From positions 1 through 64,000 of the forward strand of contig CAKTIO010000007.1 in assembly GCA_934565855.1 (NCBI GenBank): a stretch of DNA of 64,000 nucleotides, given 5' to 3'. Each line of letters begins with the position of its first letter. The first letter of the stretch is position 1. Below, one piece after another: positions 53,697 through 62,038 of the stretch. The notes below the pieces were generated by a model. It saw only the letters and a list, made by a program, of their open reading frames with translations. It was not told where the DNA came from and did no database searches. Position numbers and translations under genes: made by a program. The DNA is from an uncultured Dysosmobacter sp. (GTDB taxonomy: Bacteria; Bacillota; Clostridia; Oscillospirales; Oscillospiraceae).

Positions 53697-54317
53697 TTGA
53701 ACGCTGTCAAAAAAGTGGGACGGTTCATCCGCAACTGCGTGGAGCTGTATATTCCCATCGTCTGTTTTGTGGCGCTGTTCCTGATCTTCTGTTTTCAGGT
53801 ATTTATGCGCTATGTCGCCAAAAACCCCCAGGCATGGACGCTGGAGGTTGAGCAAATGTGCTTTTTGTGGCTGGTGCTGCTGGGCGCCTGCTATGCCCAG
53901 CGGGAGAAAAGCCACGTCACCTTTACCCTGGTATACGACATGCTGGGCGTAAAGGGCAAGGCGGTCACCGCCATGATCGGCAACATCATCATCGCCGTGA
54001 CCTTTGCCGCCGCACTGGTCCCTTCCTTCCTGTATATCTGGGGACAGATGGAACGGGCGCAGGTCACCAGCATTCTGAAAATTTCCAAGACGCTGGTCTT
54101 TATGCCCTTCGTCATTTTCCTGGCTTTCATTCTGGTCTATGCCATCATGGATATCTATGAGGAGATCATGGTCCTGCGGGGCGACCAGAGGTACATCGAC
54201 CGGATGCTCAGCAGCACCAAGTCCGAAGCGGAGCTTGCCATTGAGGAGGCACAGGCGCAGGAGAGCATCAACCTGAATCCCGACTTTCATGGGAACACGA
54301 AAAAGGAGGACGAATAA
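53697..54317 (+). CDS. dctQ: TRAP transporter small membrane subunit DctQ
   Basis: 206-residue four-helix membrane protein; FQVFMRYVAKNPQAWTLEVEQ and LGACYAQREKSHVTF are family marks. Start TTG 53697 behind GAAAGGAG. The cytoplasmic tail of about 45 residues after the last membrane segment is longer than usual and acidic. The stop is directly followed by the dctM start. Confidence 0.92.
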   Translation: MNAVKKVGRFIRNCVELYIPIVCFVALFLIFCFQVFMRYVAKNPQAWTLEVEQMCFLWLVLLGACYAQREKSHVTFTLVYDMLGVKGKAVTAMIGNIIIAVTFAAALVPSFLYIWGQMERAQVTSILKISKTLVFMPFVIFLAFILVYAIMDIYEEIMVLRGDQRYIDRMLSSTKSEAELAIEEAQAQESINLNPDFHGNTKKEDE

Positions 54318-55658
54318 ATGATGGAATATCTGCCCCTCATCGCGTTCCTTTCCGTATTTGTTCTGATTTTCATTCTGCGGATGCCCATTCCCACCGGAAT
54401 GATGGCGGCGTGCTTGTCCTATTTCATTCTGGACGGATTGACCAGCGGCAAGAGCCTGGGCGCCATGCTGATGGGCAGCCAGGGCAGCCTGCATCTGGTG
54501 GCGCAGAAGACCATTGAGCAGATTTTTACCAACGGCACTCTGATCGCCGTGCCGCTGTTTATCTTTGCCGCCAATATCATGAACGTCGGCAAGATCACCG
54601 AGTACGTTTTCGGCGTGTGCAAGGGTCTGGTGGGTCGCTTCCACGGTGGTCTGGCACATGTGAACGTGCTGGCGTCCCTGGTGTTCTCCGGCATGACCGG
54701 CTCCGCCGTGGCGGATGCCTCCGGGCTTGGCAAAATGGAGATCGACGCCATGCGCGCCGAGGGCTATGACGACGGCTTCAGCTGCGCCATCACCGCAGCC
54801 TCCGCCACCATCGGTCCCATCTTCCCCCCCTCCATCCCGATGGTCATTTACGCCATGCTGACCAACGCCTCCGTGGGCGCGCTGTTCATGGCGGGCATGG
54901 TTCCCGCCGTGCTGCTGGCGGCGGCGCTGTGTGTTTATATCGTCATTGTGGCGCGTAAGCGCAACTATCCCAAGGACGCGCCTCCCCAGCTGTCCGCTTA
55001 TCTGCGCTACTTCCTGCGGGCGCTGCCTGCCATGCTGACGCCCGTCATCCTGCTGGTGGGTATTTACACCGGCATCATGACCCCCACCGAGGCTGGCGCC
55101 ATTGCCGGTCTGTACGCCCTCATTGTGGCAGCCATCGGCTACCGGGTGCTGAAGTGGGACGGACTGAAGCAGGTGCTCGTTGACACGGTAAAGTCCACCG
55201 GTTCCGTGTCCATCATGGTGGGCGCCGCCTCCGCCATCTCCTTCATCTTTGCCAAGGAGCAGATCGGCACCATGCTGGGCAACTGGCTGCTGAGTGTGGC
55301 AGGCAATAAGTATGTGTTCCTGCTGCTGGTGAACATCATCATCCTGATCCTGGGCATGTTTGTGGATACCTCGGTGATCCAGCTGGTGATGATCCCCATT
55401 CTGTGGCCTGTGGCGGAAGCCCTGGGCGTCAACATCATCCACTTCGGTCTGATCATCGTGTTCAATATGATGGTGGGTCTGTCCACCCCGCCCTTCGGCA
55501 TGTGCCTGTTCATCACCTCCGGCATTTCCGGCACCCCGCTGAAGGAGGTGGTGAAGGAGATCTGGTGGCCCATCATCGTGATGCTGCTGGTGCTGCTGGT
55601 CATCACCTTCCTGCCGGAAACGGTGCTGTTCCTGCCGAGAATGTTCCACATGATCTGA
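54318..55658 (+). CDS. dctM: TRAP transporter large membrane subunit DctM
   Basis: 446-residue Na-coupled permease with about twelve hydrophobic segments. Typical DctM sequence is seen in GMTGSAVADASGLGKMEI, GPIFPPSIPMVIYAML and TPTEAGAIAGLYAL, then GLSTPPFGMCLF near the end. An AAAGGAGGACG site lies within the dctQ end. Complete with DctP and DctQ, so the transporter should work. Confidence 0.95.
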   Translation: MMEYLPLIAFLSVFVLIFILRMPIPTGMMAACLSYFILDGLTSGKSLGAMLMGSQGSLHLVAQKTIEQIFTNGTLIAVPLFIFAANIMNVGKITEYVFGVCKGLVGRFHGGLAHVNVLASLVFSGMTGSAVADASGLGKMEIDAMRAEGYDDGFSCAITAASATIGPIFPPSIPMVIYAMLTNASVGALFMAGMVPAVLLAAALCVYIVIVARKRNYPKDAPPQLSAYLRYFLRALPAMLTPVILLVGIYTGIMTPTEAGAIAGLYALIVAAIGYRVLKWDGLKQVLVDTVKSTGSVSIMVGAASAISFIFAKEQIGTMLGNWLLSVAGNKYVFLLLVNIIILILGMFVDTSVIQLVMIPILWPVAEALGVNIIHFGLIIVFNMMVGLSTPPFGMCLFITSGISGTPLKEVVKEIWWPIIVMLLVLLVITFLPETVLFLPRMFHMI

Positions 55659-55692
55659 CCGCAGTTCAAAGAGAGATAAGGAGACAAAAGCT

Positions 55693-56616
55693 ATGGCATT
55701 TTCTATTGCTCCCGGCATTTGGCCGGTGATGATCACTCCGTGGACGGAGGATAACAGGATCGACTTCAAGGCGATCAAGGGGCTTTGCGACTGGTATGTG
55801 GAAAAGGGCTGCACCGGCATTTTCGCCGTGTGCCAGTCCTCTGAAATGGCGTACCTGTCCGAGCAGGAGAAGCTGGACATCGCCCGCGCCGTTACTGACG
55901 CCGTGGACGGGCGCATCCAGGTGGTGGCGTCCGGTCACACCGCCGATGACAAGGCGACCCAGTTCCGGGAGATCGAGAACATGATGAAGATCCCCGGCAT
56001 CGGTGCTTATGTGCTGGTGTCCAACCGGCTGGACCAGAAAAACGAGGGCGAGGCGGTGTTTGAAGCCAACGCCCAGGAGATTTTTGACCGCTATCCGGAG
56101 ATCGACTTCGGTATGTACGAGTGTCCCATGCCCTGGAAGCGTCTGGTTTCCACCGACTTCCTGCGCCATGCGGGTCAGCAGGGCAGAATGGTCTTCCTGA
56201 AGGACACCTGCTGCGACTATGAGCTGGTGCGGGAGCGCCAGAAGGCAGTGGACGGTACGCCGCTGAAAATTTTCAATGCCAACGCCCAGTCCTGGTTCGA
56301 CAGCGTGCAGCACGGCGCCGCGGGCTACAGTGGCGTCATGGCAAACTTCCATCCGGAGCTGTATAAGTGGGCGTTCGACCACAAGGACAGCGACCCGGAG
56401 AAGGCGCGCCAGCTGGCGCATTACCTGACGCTGGCGGCAATGATCGAAATGCGCATCTATCCCTGCAGCGCCAAGCTGTTCCATCAGCTGGTGGGCGTAC
56501 CCATGAACACCTTTGCCCGCAGCGCGGACTGCTCCAAGCTGGATAAAAACGCCCGGGGCGAGGTGGAGAGCCTCATTGAGACCGATCAGTACATCCGGAA
56601 GATGCTGGGCATCTGA
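55693..56616 (+). CDS. Aldolase of the dihydrodipicolinate synthase/NanA family
   Basis: 307-residue class I aldolase. The Schiff-base Lys170 is in FLKDT and Tyr142 in MYECP, 28 residues apart as in E. coli DapA (Lys161/Tyr133). The early GxTGE motif is altered to GCTGIFAVCQSSE, which argues against lysine biosynthesis and for cleavage of a 2-keto-3-deoxy sugar acid or sialic-acid-like compound. The gene is between a TRAP permease and a sugar kinase. The substrate is not predictable from sequence alone. Confidence 0.88.
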   Translation: MAFSIAPGIWPVMITPWTEDNRIDFKAIKGLCDWYVEKGCTGIFAVCQSSEMAYLSEQEKLDIARAVTDAVDGRIQVVASGHTADDKATQFREIENMMKIPGIGAYVLVSNRLDQKNEGEAVFEANAQEIFDRYPEIDFGMYECPMPWKRLVSTDFLRHAGQQGRMVFLKDTCCDYELVRERQKAVDGTPLKIFNANAQSWFDSVQHGAAGYSGVMANFHPELYKWAFDHKDSDPEKARQLAHYLTLAAMIEMRIYPCSAKLFHQLVGVPMNTFARSADCSKLDKNARGEVESLIETDQYIRKMLGI

Positions 56617-56661
56617 TTCGGCTTTCGCCGGGACCGCCCGGCGCGGAAAGGAAGAGACACA

Positions 56662-57660
56662 ATGCTGAGAAAACCGAAGATTTTAGTGGTGGGCAGCTTT
56701 ATGATGGACCTGATCGCCTCCGCGCCCCGGGTTCCCAACCTGGGCGAGACGGTCATCGGCACCCGGTTCCAGACCGCTCCCGGCGGGAAGGGCGCCAATC
56801 AGGCGGTGCAGTGCGCCCGGCTGGGCGCGGACACCACGATGGTCGGCTCCGTGGGTGATGACGCCTTCGGAAGGATCATGATGGACACCGCCGCAGCCTC
56901 TGGAGTGGACGTATCCCATGTGAAGGTCTGCCCGGGCGTCTCCTCCGGCGTGGCGCAGATCCAGCTGGAGGTCCGGGAGAACGGCGTGCAGAACCGCATT
57001 CTGGTGGTTCCCGGCGCCAACTATGCCCTGTCCCCCGCCGATCTGGAATGGCTGCGGGAGGACGTAAAGCAGTATGATCTGGTGATGCTCCAGCTGGAGC
57101 TGACCATGGAGACCACCAAGTTTGTGGCAAAGTGCGCCCACGACGCGGGAGTTCCCGTGATGCTGAACCCCGCCCCCGCCGCCGTGCTGGACGATGACCT
57201 GCTGGCGTGCGTCACCTACCTCTCCCCCAACGAGTTTGAAGCGGCACTGATCAGCGGACTGCCCCTGCGGGCGGATGAAAACGGTGTGGACCAGGGCGAT
57301 CTGGAAAGAGTTACGGAAAGGCTCTGCGGACTGGGTATTGAAAAGGTGATGATCACACTGGGCGGCAACGGCTCCGTTCTGTGCGACACGGACGGTATGC
57401 ACCGTACTGCCTGTGTGAAGATGCCGGAGGTCAAGGACCCCACCGCCGCAGGCGATTCCTTCGTGGCGGCATTCTGCACCGGCATCACCGCCGGTCTGCC
57501 GGAGGGCGAGGCGCTGGCATTTGCCAGTCACACCGCCGCCATCACCGTGTCCGGTATGGGCGCCATGCCCTCTCTGCCCACGGTAGAGCAGGTGCAGCAG
57601 CTGCTGCGCCAGCGCCAGTACAGCGGCTTTGACGCTGCGGAGTTGGACGCGCTGAAGTAA
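56662..57660 (+). CDS. PfkB-family sugar kinase (ribokinase-like)
   Basis: 332-residue kinase. The first PfkB signature is GGKGANQA (41-48), strongly ribokinase-like, and the second is DPTAAGDSFVAAF with catalytic Asp265 in the anion-hole motif AAGD. The N-terminal VVGSFMMDLIASAPRVPNLGE fits. AAAGGAAGAG precedes ATG 56662. It probably phosphorylates the sugar or keto-sugar released in the pathway; with the mutarotase downstream, a ribose-like ring form is plausible. Confidence 0.92.
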   Translation: MLRKPKILVVGSFMMDLIASAPRVPNLGETVIGTRFQTAPGGKGANQAVQCARLGADTTMVGSVGDDAFGRIMMDTAAASGVDVSHVKVCPGVSSGVAQIQLEVRENGVQNRILVVPGANYALSPADLEWLREDVKQYDLVMLQLELTMETTKFVAKCAHDAGVPVMLNPAPAAVLDDDLLACVTYLSPNEFEAALISGLPLRADENGVDQGDLERVTERLCGLGIEKVMITLGGNGSVLCDTDGMHRTACVKMPEVKDPTAAGDSFVAAFCTGITAGLPEGEALAFASHTAAITVSGMGAMPSLPTVEQVQQLLRQRQYSGFDAAELDALK

Positions 57661-57669
57661 AACAACAAG

Positions 57670-57700
57670 CCGCCCTGTGCGCTCCGCCGGGGCGGTTTTT
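57670..57700 (+). terminator. Weak intra-operon terminator
   Basis: CCGCCC (57670-57675) and GGGCGG (57690-57695) followed by five T; may reduce expression of the two downstream genes. Confidence 0.5.
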
Positions 57701-57741
57701 CCCCATTCCACCGGGGAAAACATTGGAAAGGAAGCACGATT

Positions 57742-58356
57742 ATGTTGAAAAAGGAAAGCCGCCAGGCAGTGGACCAGTTCCTTGCCAGCGCACAGGAGCA
57801 GTTTGCCGCCTTTGCCGGACAGCTCAGCGCCGACACCTATGAGCAGGCAGCTGAGATCATTCTGGAGTCCCAGAAGCAGGGCGGACGCCTGCATATCACC
57901 GGCATCGGCAAGCCCGGTCATGTCTCCGCCTATATGGCGTCTCTGTTCTCCTCCACCGGAAATCCCTGCTATTTCCTCCACGGCACCGAGGCAGTCCACG
58001 GCTCCTGCGGTCAGCTGGTTCCGGGCGATGTGGTCATCGCCATCTCCAACTCCGGCGAAACGGCGGAGCTGAAGGCGACCGTGCTGGCAGTTAAGAACAA
58101 CGGCTGCAAGGTCATCGGCGTCACGGGACACATGGATTCCTGGCTGGCAAGAGAGGCGGACGCCTGCCTGTTTGCCGGCGTCAGCGCCGAGGGCGGTCCC
58201 CTGAACCGCGCGCCCCGGAACTCCATCCTGGCAGAGACCCTGACGCTGCAGGCGCTGTCTGTTGCTATTCAGGTGGAGCAGGACTGGGATCCCATCAAAT
58301 ACGTCCGCTGCCATCCCGGCGGGAAGCTGGGTCAGCTGCGGGAAAATGAGAAATAA
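57742..58356 (+). CDS. SIS-domain phosphosugar isomerase (KpsF/GutQ type without CBS)
   Basis: 204-residue sugar-isomerase domain protein. GIGKPGHVSAYMASLFSSTG, SNSGETAEL and HPGGKLG follow the arabinose-5-phosphate isomerase (KdsD/GutQ/KpsF) pattern, but the two C-terminal CBS domains of those enzymes are absent. It may interconvert a ketose and aldose phosphate made by the kinase. AAAGGAAG precedes ATG 57742. Confidence 0.9.
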   Translation: MLKKESRQAVDQFLASAQEQFAAFAGQLSADTYEQAAEIILESQKQGGRLHITGIGKPGHVSAYMASLFSSTGNPCYFLHGTEAVHGSCGQLVPGDVVIAISNSGETAELKATVLAVKNNGCKVIGVTGHMDSWLAREADACLFAGVSAEGGPLNRAPRNSILAETLTLQALSVAIQVEQDWDPIKYVRCHPGGKLGQLRENEK

Positions 58357-58368
58357 GGGGGTACAGCC

Positions 58369-58776
58369 ATGCTGACAGGAAGCTGCATCCACCCGGAGCT
58401 GATGCGGGTGCTGTCCCTGCTGGGACACGGCGATAGGATCCTCATTGCGGACGGCAATTATCCCCTTGCCTCCAAAACCGGAGACGCGGAAAAGGTCTGG
58501 CTGGGGCTGCGCCCCGGTCTGCCCACCACTACCGATGTGCTGGAAACGCTGCTGAGCGTGATCAACGTGGAAAAGGCAGAGGTCATGGAGCCGGGCGATG
58601 GCACGGAGCCGGAGATCTTCAGCGAGTTCCGGACGCTGCTGGGCGGTATGGAGCTGGGACGTCTGGGACGCTTCGAGTTCTATGATGCCTGCGGGGAAAA
58701 GACCCTGCGCCTCGCCATCTCCACCGGAGAAAAGCGGACCTTCGCCAACATTCTGGTCACGGTAGGCGTGGCATAA
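58369..58776 (+). CDS. RbsD/FucU-family sugar mutarotase
   Basis: 135-residue protein that converts ring forms of monosaccharides. The conserved GHGDRILIADGNYP near residues 19-32 carries the catalytic His and Asp, and the C-terminal ANILVTVGV is typical. The sequence is nearer FucU in its length. The gene is 12 bp after the SIS gene and is the last of the IclR-TRAP island. Confidence 0.9.
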   Translation: MLTGSCIHPELMRVLSLLGHGDRILIADGNYPLASKTGDAEKVWLGLRPGLPTTTDVLETLLSVINVEKAEVMEPGDGTEPEIFSEFRTLLGGMELGRLGRFEFYDACGEKTLRLAISTGEKRTFANILVTVGVA

Positions 58777-58785
58777 GGAAAGAGA

Positions 58786-58824
58786 AAAAGCCCCCGCGCT
58801 GGCTGTTCCAGCGCGGGGGCTTTT
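58786..58824. terminator. Bidirectional terminator after the TRAP island
   Basis: Perfect 17-bp arms (58786-58802 and 58808-58824), loop CTGTT, with A-run and T-run ends; it separates the island from the convergent metal-resistance genes. Confidence 0.92.
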
Positions 58825-58863
58825 ACGCTTCTATAGGAGGCTTCCGCGGAGAAAACGCTGCGG

Positions 58864-60732
58864 TCACGCCTGCTTGAATTCCTCTACCTGCAATGCGCGG
58901 GTGGCGTTCAGGATGGCGAGGAATGCCACGCCCACGTCGGCGAATACGGCTTCCCACATGGTCGCCGCGCCGAAGGCGCCCAGCACCAGCACCAGTCCCT
59001 TCACCAGCAGGGCAAACCAGATGTTCTGGTGAACGATGCGCAGGGTTTTTCGGGAGATGCGCATGGCGGTGACGATTTTGGAGGGCTTGTCGTCCATCAG
59101 CACCACATCGGCGGCTTCAATGGCGGCGTCGCTGCCCATAGCGCCCATAGCAATGCCGATGTCCGCCCGGCTCAGCACTGGCGCGTCGTTGATGCCATCG
59201 CCCACAAACGCCAGCGCGCCTTTGTCAGAGACCTGGCTCAGCAGCTTTTCCGTCCAGTCCACCTTGTCGGCGGGCAGCAGCTCCGCATGGAACTCGTCCA
59301 GCTCCAACTGCTGTGCCACATGGGCGGCGACCTCCTTGGTGTCTCCGGTAAGCATCACGGTTTTCCGCACACCGGCATCCTTCAGTCCGGCAATGGCAGC
59401 TGCCGCGTCCGCCTTGGGCTCGTCGGAGATGACGATGTGTCCGGCGTAGAAGCCGTCAATGGTCACATGCACAATGGTTCCCGGCAGCTCACAGGGCAGC
59501 CAGCGGACATTTTCCCGTTCCATCAGGCGGCTGTTGCCCACGCAGACGGTTTTTCCGTCCACCCTGGCGCGGACGCCGTGTCCCGCGATTTCCTCCACAT
59601 CGCTGACGCGGGCGGCGTCCAGCGGTGTTTTGCAGGCGGTCTTCAGGGATTGGGAAATGGGGTGGTCGGAGTAGCTTTCCGCCAGTGCGGCGGCTTCCAG
59701 CAGCTGCTCCGGCGACACGCCCTCCTCCGGATGGACAGCGGTAACGGAGAAGGTTCCCCGGGTCAGGGTGCCGGTTTTGTCGAACACCACCATCTCCGTT
59801 TTGGCAAGGGTCTCCAGATAGTTGCTGCCCTTCACCAGAATGCCGCACTTGGATGCGCCGCCGATGCCGCCGAAAAAGCTCAGCGGAACGGAGATTACCA
59901 GTGCGCAGGGGCAGGAGACCACCAGAAACAGCAGTCCCCGGTGGAACCATTGGCTCCAGCCGCCCAGAAACAGCGGCGGCAGCACCGCCAGCGCCACGGC
60001 GGCAAACACCACGCAGGGAGTGTAGTACCGGGCGAACTTGGTGATGAAGTTCTCACTGGTGGATTTTTTCTCGCTGGCGTTTTCCACCAGGTCCAGAATG
60101 CGGGCAACGGTGGACTCGCCAAAGGGCTTGCTAACGGTGACCCGCAGCACACCGGACTGATTGACGCAGCCGGAGATGATGGTGTCGCCGGGATGAACGT
60201 CCCGGGGAACGGATTCGCCCGTCAGGGCGGTGGTGTCCAGTGCGGAGGTACCCTCCAGCACCGTGCCGTCCAGCGGCACCCGCTCGCCGGGCTTCACCAC
60301 GATCACATCGCCCACGGCGACATCCTCCGGGTCTACCTCCTCCAGCTTTCCGTCCTTTTCCACATTGGCGTAATCAGGACGAATGTCCATCAGTGCGGAG
60401 ATAGATGCCCGGGATTTGCCCACAGCATAGCTCTGAAACAGCTCGCCCACCTGATAAAACAGCATGACGAACACCGCTTCGGAGTATTCCGAGGTACCAA
60501 AGGCACCCACGGTGGCAAGCGCCATCAGGAAATTCTCATCAAACACCTGCCCGTGGGCGATGTTGGTCACAGCCTTGGACAAAACGTCCCAGCCGATGAT
60601 GAGGTAGGGGATCAGATAAACGGCTGCCGCAGCCAGACCGCTCAGCGGCAGCAGTCTGGCAATCACCAGCAGCACCGCCGCAGCAAGAATGCGCCGCAGC
60701 ATTTTCCGCTGCTTTTTGCTGAGAGAGGACAT
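58864..60732 (-). CDS. Zn/Cd/Pb-exporting P1B-type ATPase
   Basis: 622-residue heavy-metal ATPase. Landmarks: TGES (171-174), the membrane metal site CPC at 274-276 (SCPCALVIS), phosphorylation motif DKTGTLT from 318, and GDGINDAP. The CPC motif plus an Asp/Lys-type last helix fit the P1B-2 Zn/Cd/Pb group. The usual N-terminal metal-binding domain is absent and is instead encoded as a separate 72-residue protein immediately upstream (15-bp gap). Metal identity is inferred. Confidence 0.93.
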   Translation of the reverse strand: MSSLSKKQRKMLRRILAAAVLLVIARLLPLSGLAAAAVYLIPYLIIGWDVLSKAVTNIAHGQVFDENFLMALATVGAFGTSEYSEAVFVMLFYQVGELFQSYAVGKSRASISALMDIRPDYANVEKDGKLEEVDPEDVAVGDVIVVKPGERVPLDGTVLEGTSALDTTALTGESVPRDVHPGDTIISGCVNQSGVLRVTVSKPFGESTVARILDLVENASEKKSTSENFITKFARYYTPCVVFAAVALAVLPPLFLGGWSQWFHRGLLFLVVSCPCALVISVPLSFFGGIGGASKCGILVKGSNYLETLAKTEMVVFDKTGTLTRGTFSVTAVHPEEGVSPEQLLEAAALAESYSDHPISQSLKTACKTPLDAARVSDVEEIAGHGVRARVDGKTVCVGNSRLMERENVRWLPCELPGTIVHVTIDGFYAGHIVISDEPKADAAAAIAGLKDAGVRKTVMLTGDTKEVAAHVAQQLELDEFHAELLPADKVDWTEKLLSQVSDKGALAFVGDGINDAPVLSRADIGIAMGAMGSDAAIEAADVVLMDDKPSKIVTAMRISRKTLRIVHQNIWFALLVKGLVLVLGAFGAATMWEAVFADVGVAFLAILNATRALQVEEFKQA

Positions 60733-60747
60733 GGCGCTCCCTCCCTT

Positions 60748-60966
60748 TTACAGGTGGATGACGCAGTCCGGCTCGACCTTCTTGCAGACAGCCACCACTT
60801 CCTGCATGATCTCGTCAAACCGGGCGTCGTCGGCGTCCACCATCATTTTCTGTGTCATGAAGCTGACGGAGGCATCCTTTACGCCGTCGATCTTCTTGAT
60901 GTTGGCTTCCATTTTTGCGGCGCAGTTGGCGCAGTCCAGGTCGGTGAGATTGAAACGCTTTTTCAT
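60748..60966 (-). CDS. Heavy-metal-associated (HMA) domain metallochaperone
   Basis: 72-residue ferredoxin-like HMA domain with the metal motif DCANC (Cys12, Cys15). The acidic Asp before the first Cys is common in Zn/Cd-type domains. It probably hands metal to the ATPase encoded next, replacing the fused N-terminal domain seen in other exporters. The third gene of the regulator-chaperone-pump order. Confidence 0.9.
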   Translation of the reverse strand: MKKRFNLTDLDCANCAAKMEANIKKIDGVKDASVSFMTQKMMVDADDARFDEIMQEVVAVCKKVEPDCVIHL

Positions 60967-61028
60967 AATTAAAAACTCCTTGTATTAAAATTTTTGAATA
61001 CTACAAAAAGGATTCACAAAAGAGGGGG

Positions 61029-61391
61029 TCATTCGGAGATATGCTCCAGACCTTGGTCAATAATGGTCTTCACATGGTCGTCCGCCAAAGAGTAGAATAC
61101 CGTTTTCCCCTCCCGGCGGGATTTCACCAGACGGGCGTTTTTCAGGGCGCGCAGCTGGTGGGAGATGGCGCTCTGGGTCATGCCCAGCAGCACGGCGATG
61201 TCGCACACGCACATTTCTGCTTCAAACAAAACGTACAGAATGCGGATGCGTGTGGAGTCTCCGAAGATCCGGAACAGCTCTGTCAGATCGTACAGCTGGT
61301 CTTCGTCAGGCAGCTCCCGGCGCACCCGGGCAACGATGTCCTCATGGGTGTGGATAAAGTCGCAGCACTCCACATTGTAATTGTCCTGCAA
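61029..61391 (-). CDS. ArsR/SmtB-family metal-sensing repressor, CadC-like
   Basis: 120 residues from TTG 61391, chosen because AAAGGAAGTGAGG lies just before it; ATG 61436 falls inside the operator near the transcription start and ATG 61412 has no ribosome site. Metal ligands of the CadC type are visible: Cys9/Cys10 at the N-terminus and CVC (Cys61, Cys63) in the helix before the recognition helix MTQSAISHQLRALKNARLV. It likely senses Cd, Pb or Zn and derepresses the chaperone and pump. Confidence 0.88.
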   Translation of the reverse strand: MQDNYNVECCDFIHTHEDIVARVRRELPDEDQLYDLTELFRIFGDSTRIRILYVLFEAEMCVCDIAVLLGMTQSAISHQLRALKNARLVKSRREGKTVFYSLADDHVKTIIDQGLEHISE

Positions 61392-61412
61392 GTCCTCACT
61401 TCCTTTTCTCAT

Positions 61413-61470
61413 CTGAACATATGAACGATTGCTCATATGTTCAGTATATCCAGGGAGGCGGATTTGTCAA
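61413..61470 (-). promoter_or_regulatory. Promoter and SmtB-type operator of the metal-resistance operon
   Basis: On the minus strand TTGACA (61465-61470), 16-bp spacer, TATACT (61443-61448). Immediately downstream is a perfect inverted repeat: arms CTGAACATATGA (61413-61424) and TCATATGTTCAG (61433-61444), 8 bases between, close to the SmtB/CadC consensus with ATATGAA half-sites. Repressor bound there would cover the transcription start. Confidence 0.85.
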
Positions 61471-61547
61471 GGGGAAATTTTCAAAACCGTGGAATTTTTT
61501 TCAGACCGATGGTATACTGAAAAAAACACAGGGAAAGGAACGCCTTT

Positions 61548-61967
61548 ATGAACGAATTAGAGATTCAGGCGCAGGAGCGTCTGAGCAAAAATGCCTTTAT
61601 GAATTACTGCCACATTGAGATGGTTTCCATCCAGCCCGACCGGGCGACCTTCCGGCTGGAGATCCGCCCGGAAAACCGCAACCCCTTCGGCAACCTCCAC
61701 GGCGGCGCGTTTTACACGCTGGCGGACAACGCCGCCGGTGCCGCCGCCCACACGGACGGACGGTTCTACGTCACCCAGCAGACCAGCTACCACTTCCTGC
61801 GGGGACAGGGCGAGGGTACGGTGTACTCCAAGGCGGTGGTCCGTCACCGGGGACGGTCCACCTGCCTGGTGTATGTGGATATCGTCAATGAAGAGGACAA
61901 GCTGCTGGGCACGGCGGAGTTTACCTTCTTCAGCGTGGCGGCAAACGGCAGAAACGAGAAAAAATAA
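61548..61967 (+). CDS. PaaI-family hotdog thioesterase
   Basis: 139-residue hotdog-fold acyl-CoA thioesterase. NPFGNLHGGAFYTLADNAAGAAA contains the conserved HGG and the acidic active-site Asp, and the hotdog strands follow. GGGAAAGG precedes ATG 61548. The acyl substrate is unknown. It is divergent from the metal-resistance operon. Confidence 0.9.
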   Translation: MNELEIQAQERLSKNAFMNYCHIEMVSIQPDRATFRLEIRPENRNPFGNLHGGAFYTLADNAAGAAAHTDGRFYVTQQTSYHFLRGQGEGTVYSKAVVRHRGRSTCLVYVDIVNEEDKLLGTAEFTFFSVAANGRNEKK

Positions 61968-62038
61968 TCCCCGAGCGCCATCAGGGAGCAGCCCTCCCCG
62001 GTGGCGTTTGCCATGTGGGGAAAAGCGGAGCGGAAAAT

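Noticed and set aside
52455..55916. Open frame of more than 1,100 codons on the minus strand opposite iclR-dctPQM
   Set aside because: It lies antisense to well-supported genes with intact motifs, is His/Gln/Gly-rich, and results from codon bias in GC-rich DNA. Similar long antisense frames opposite aspS and gyrA were dismissed for the same reason.
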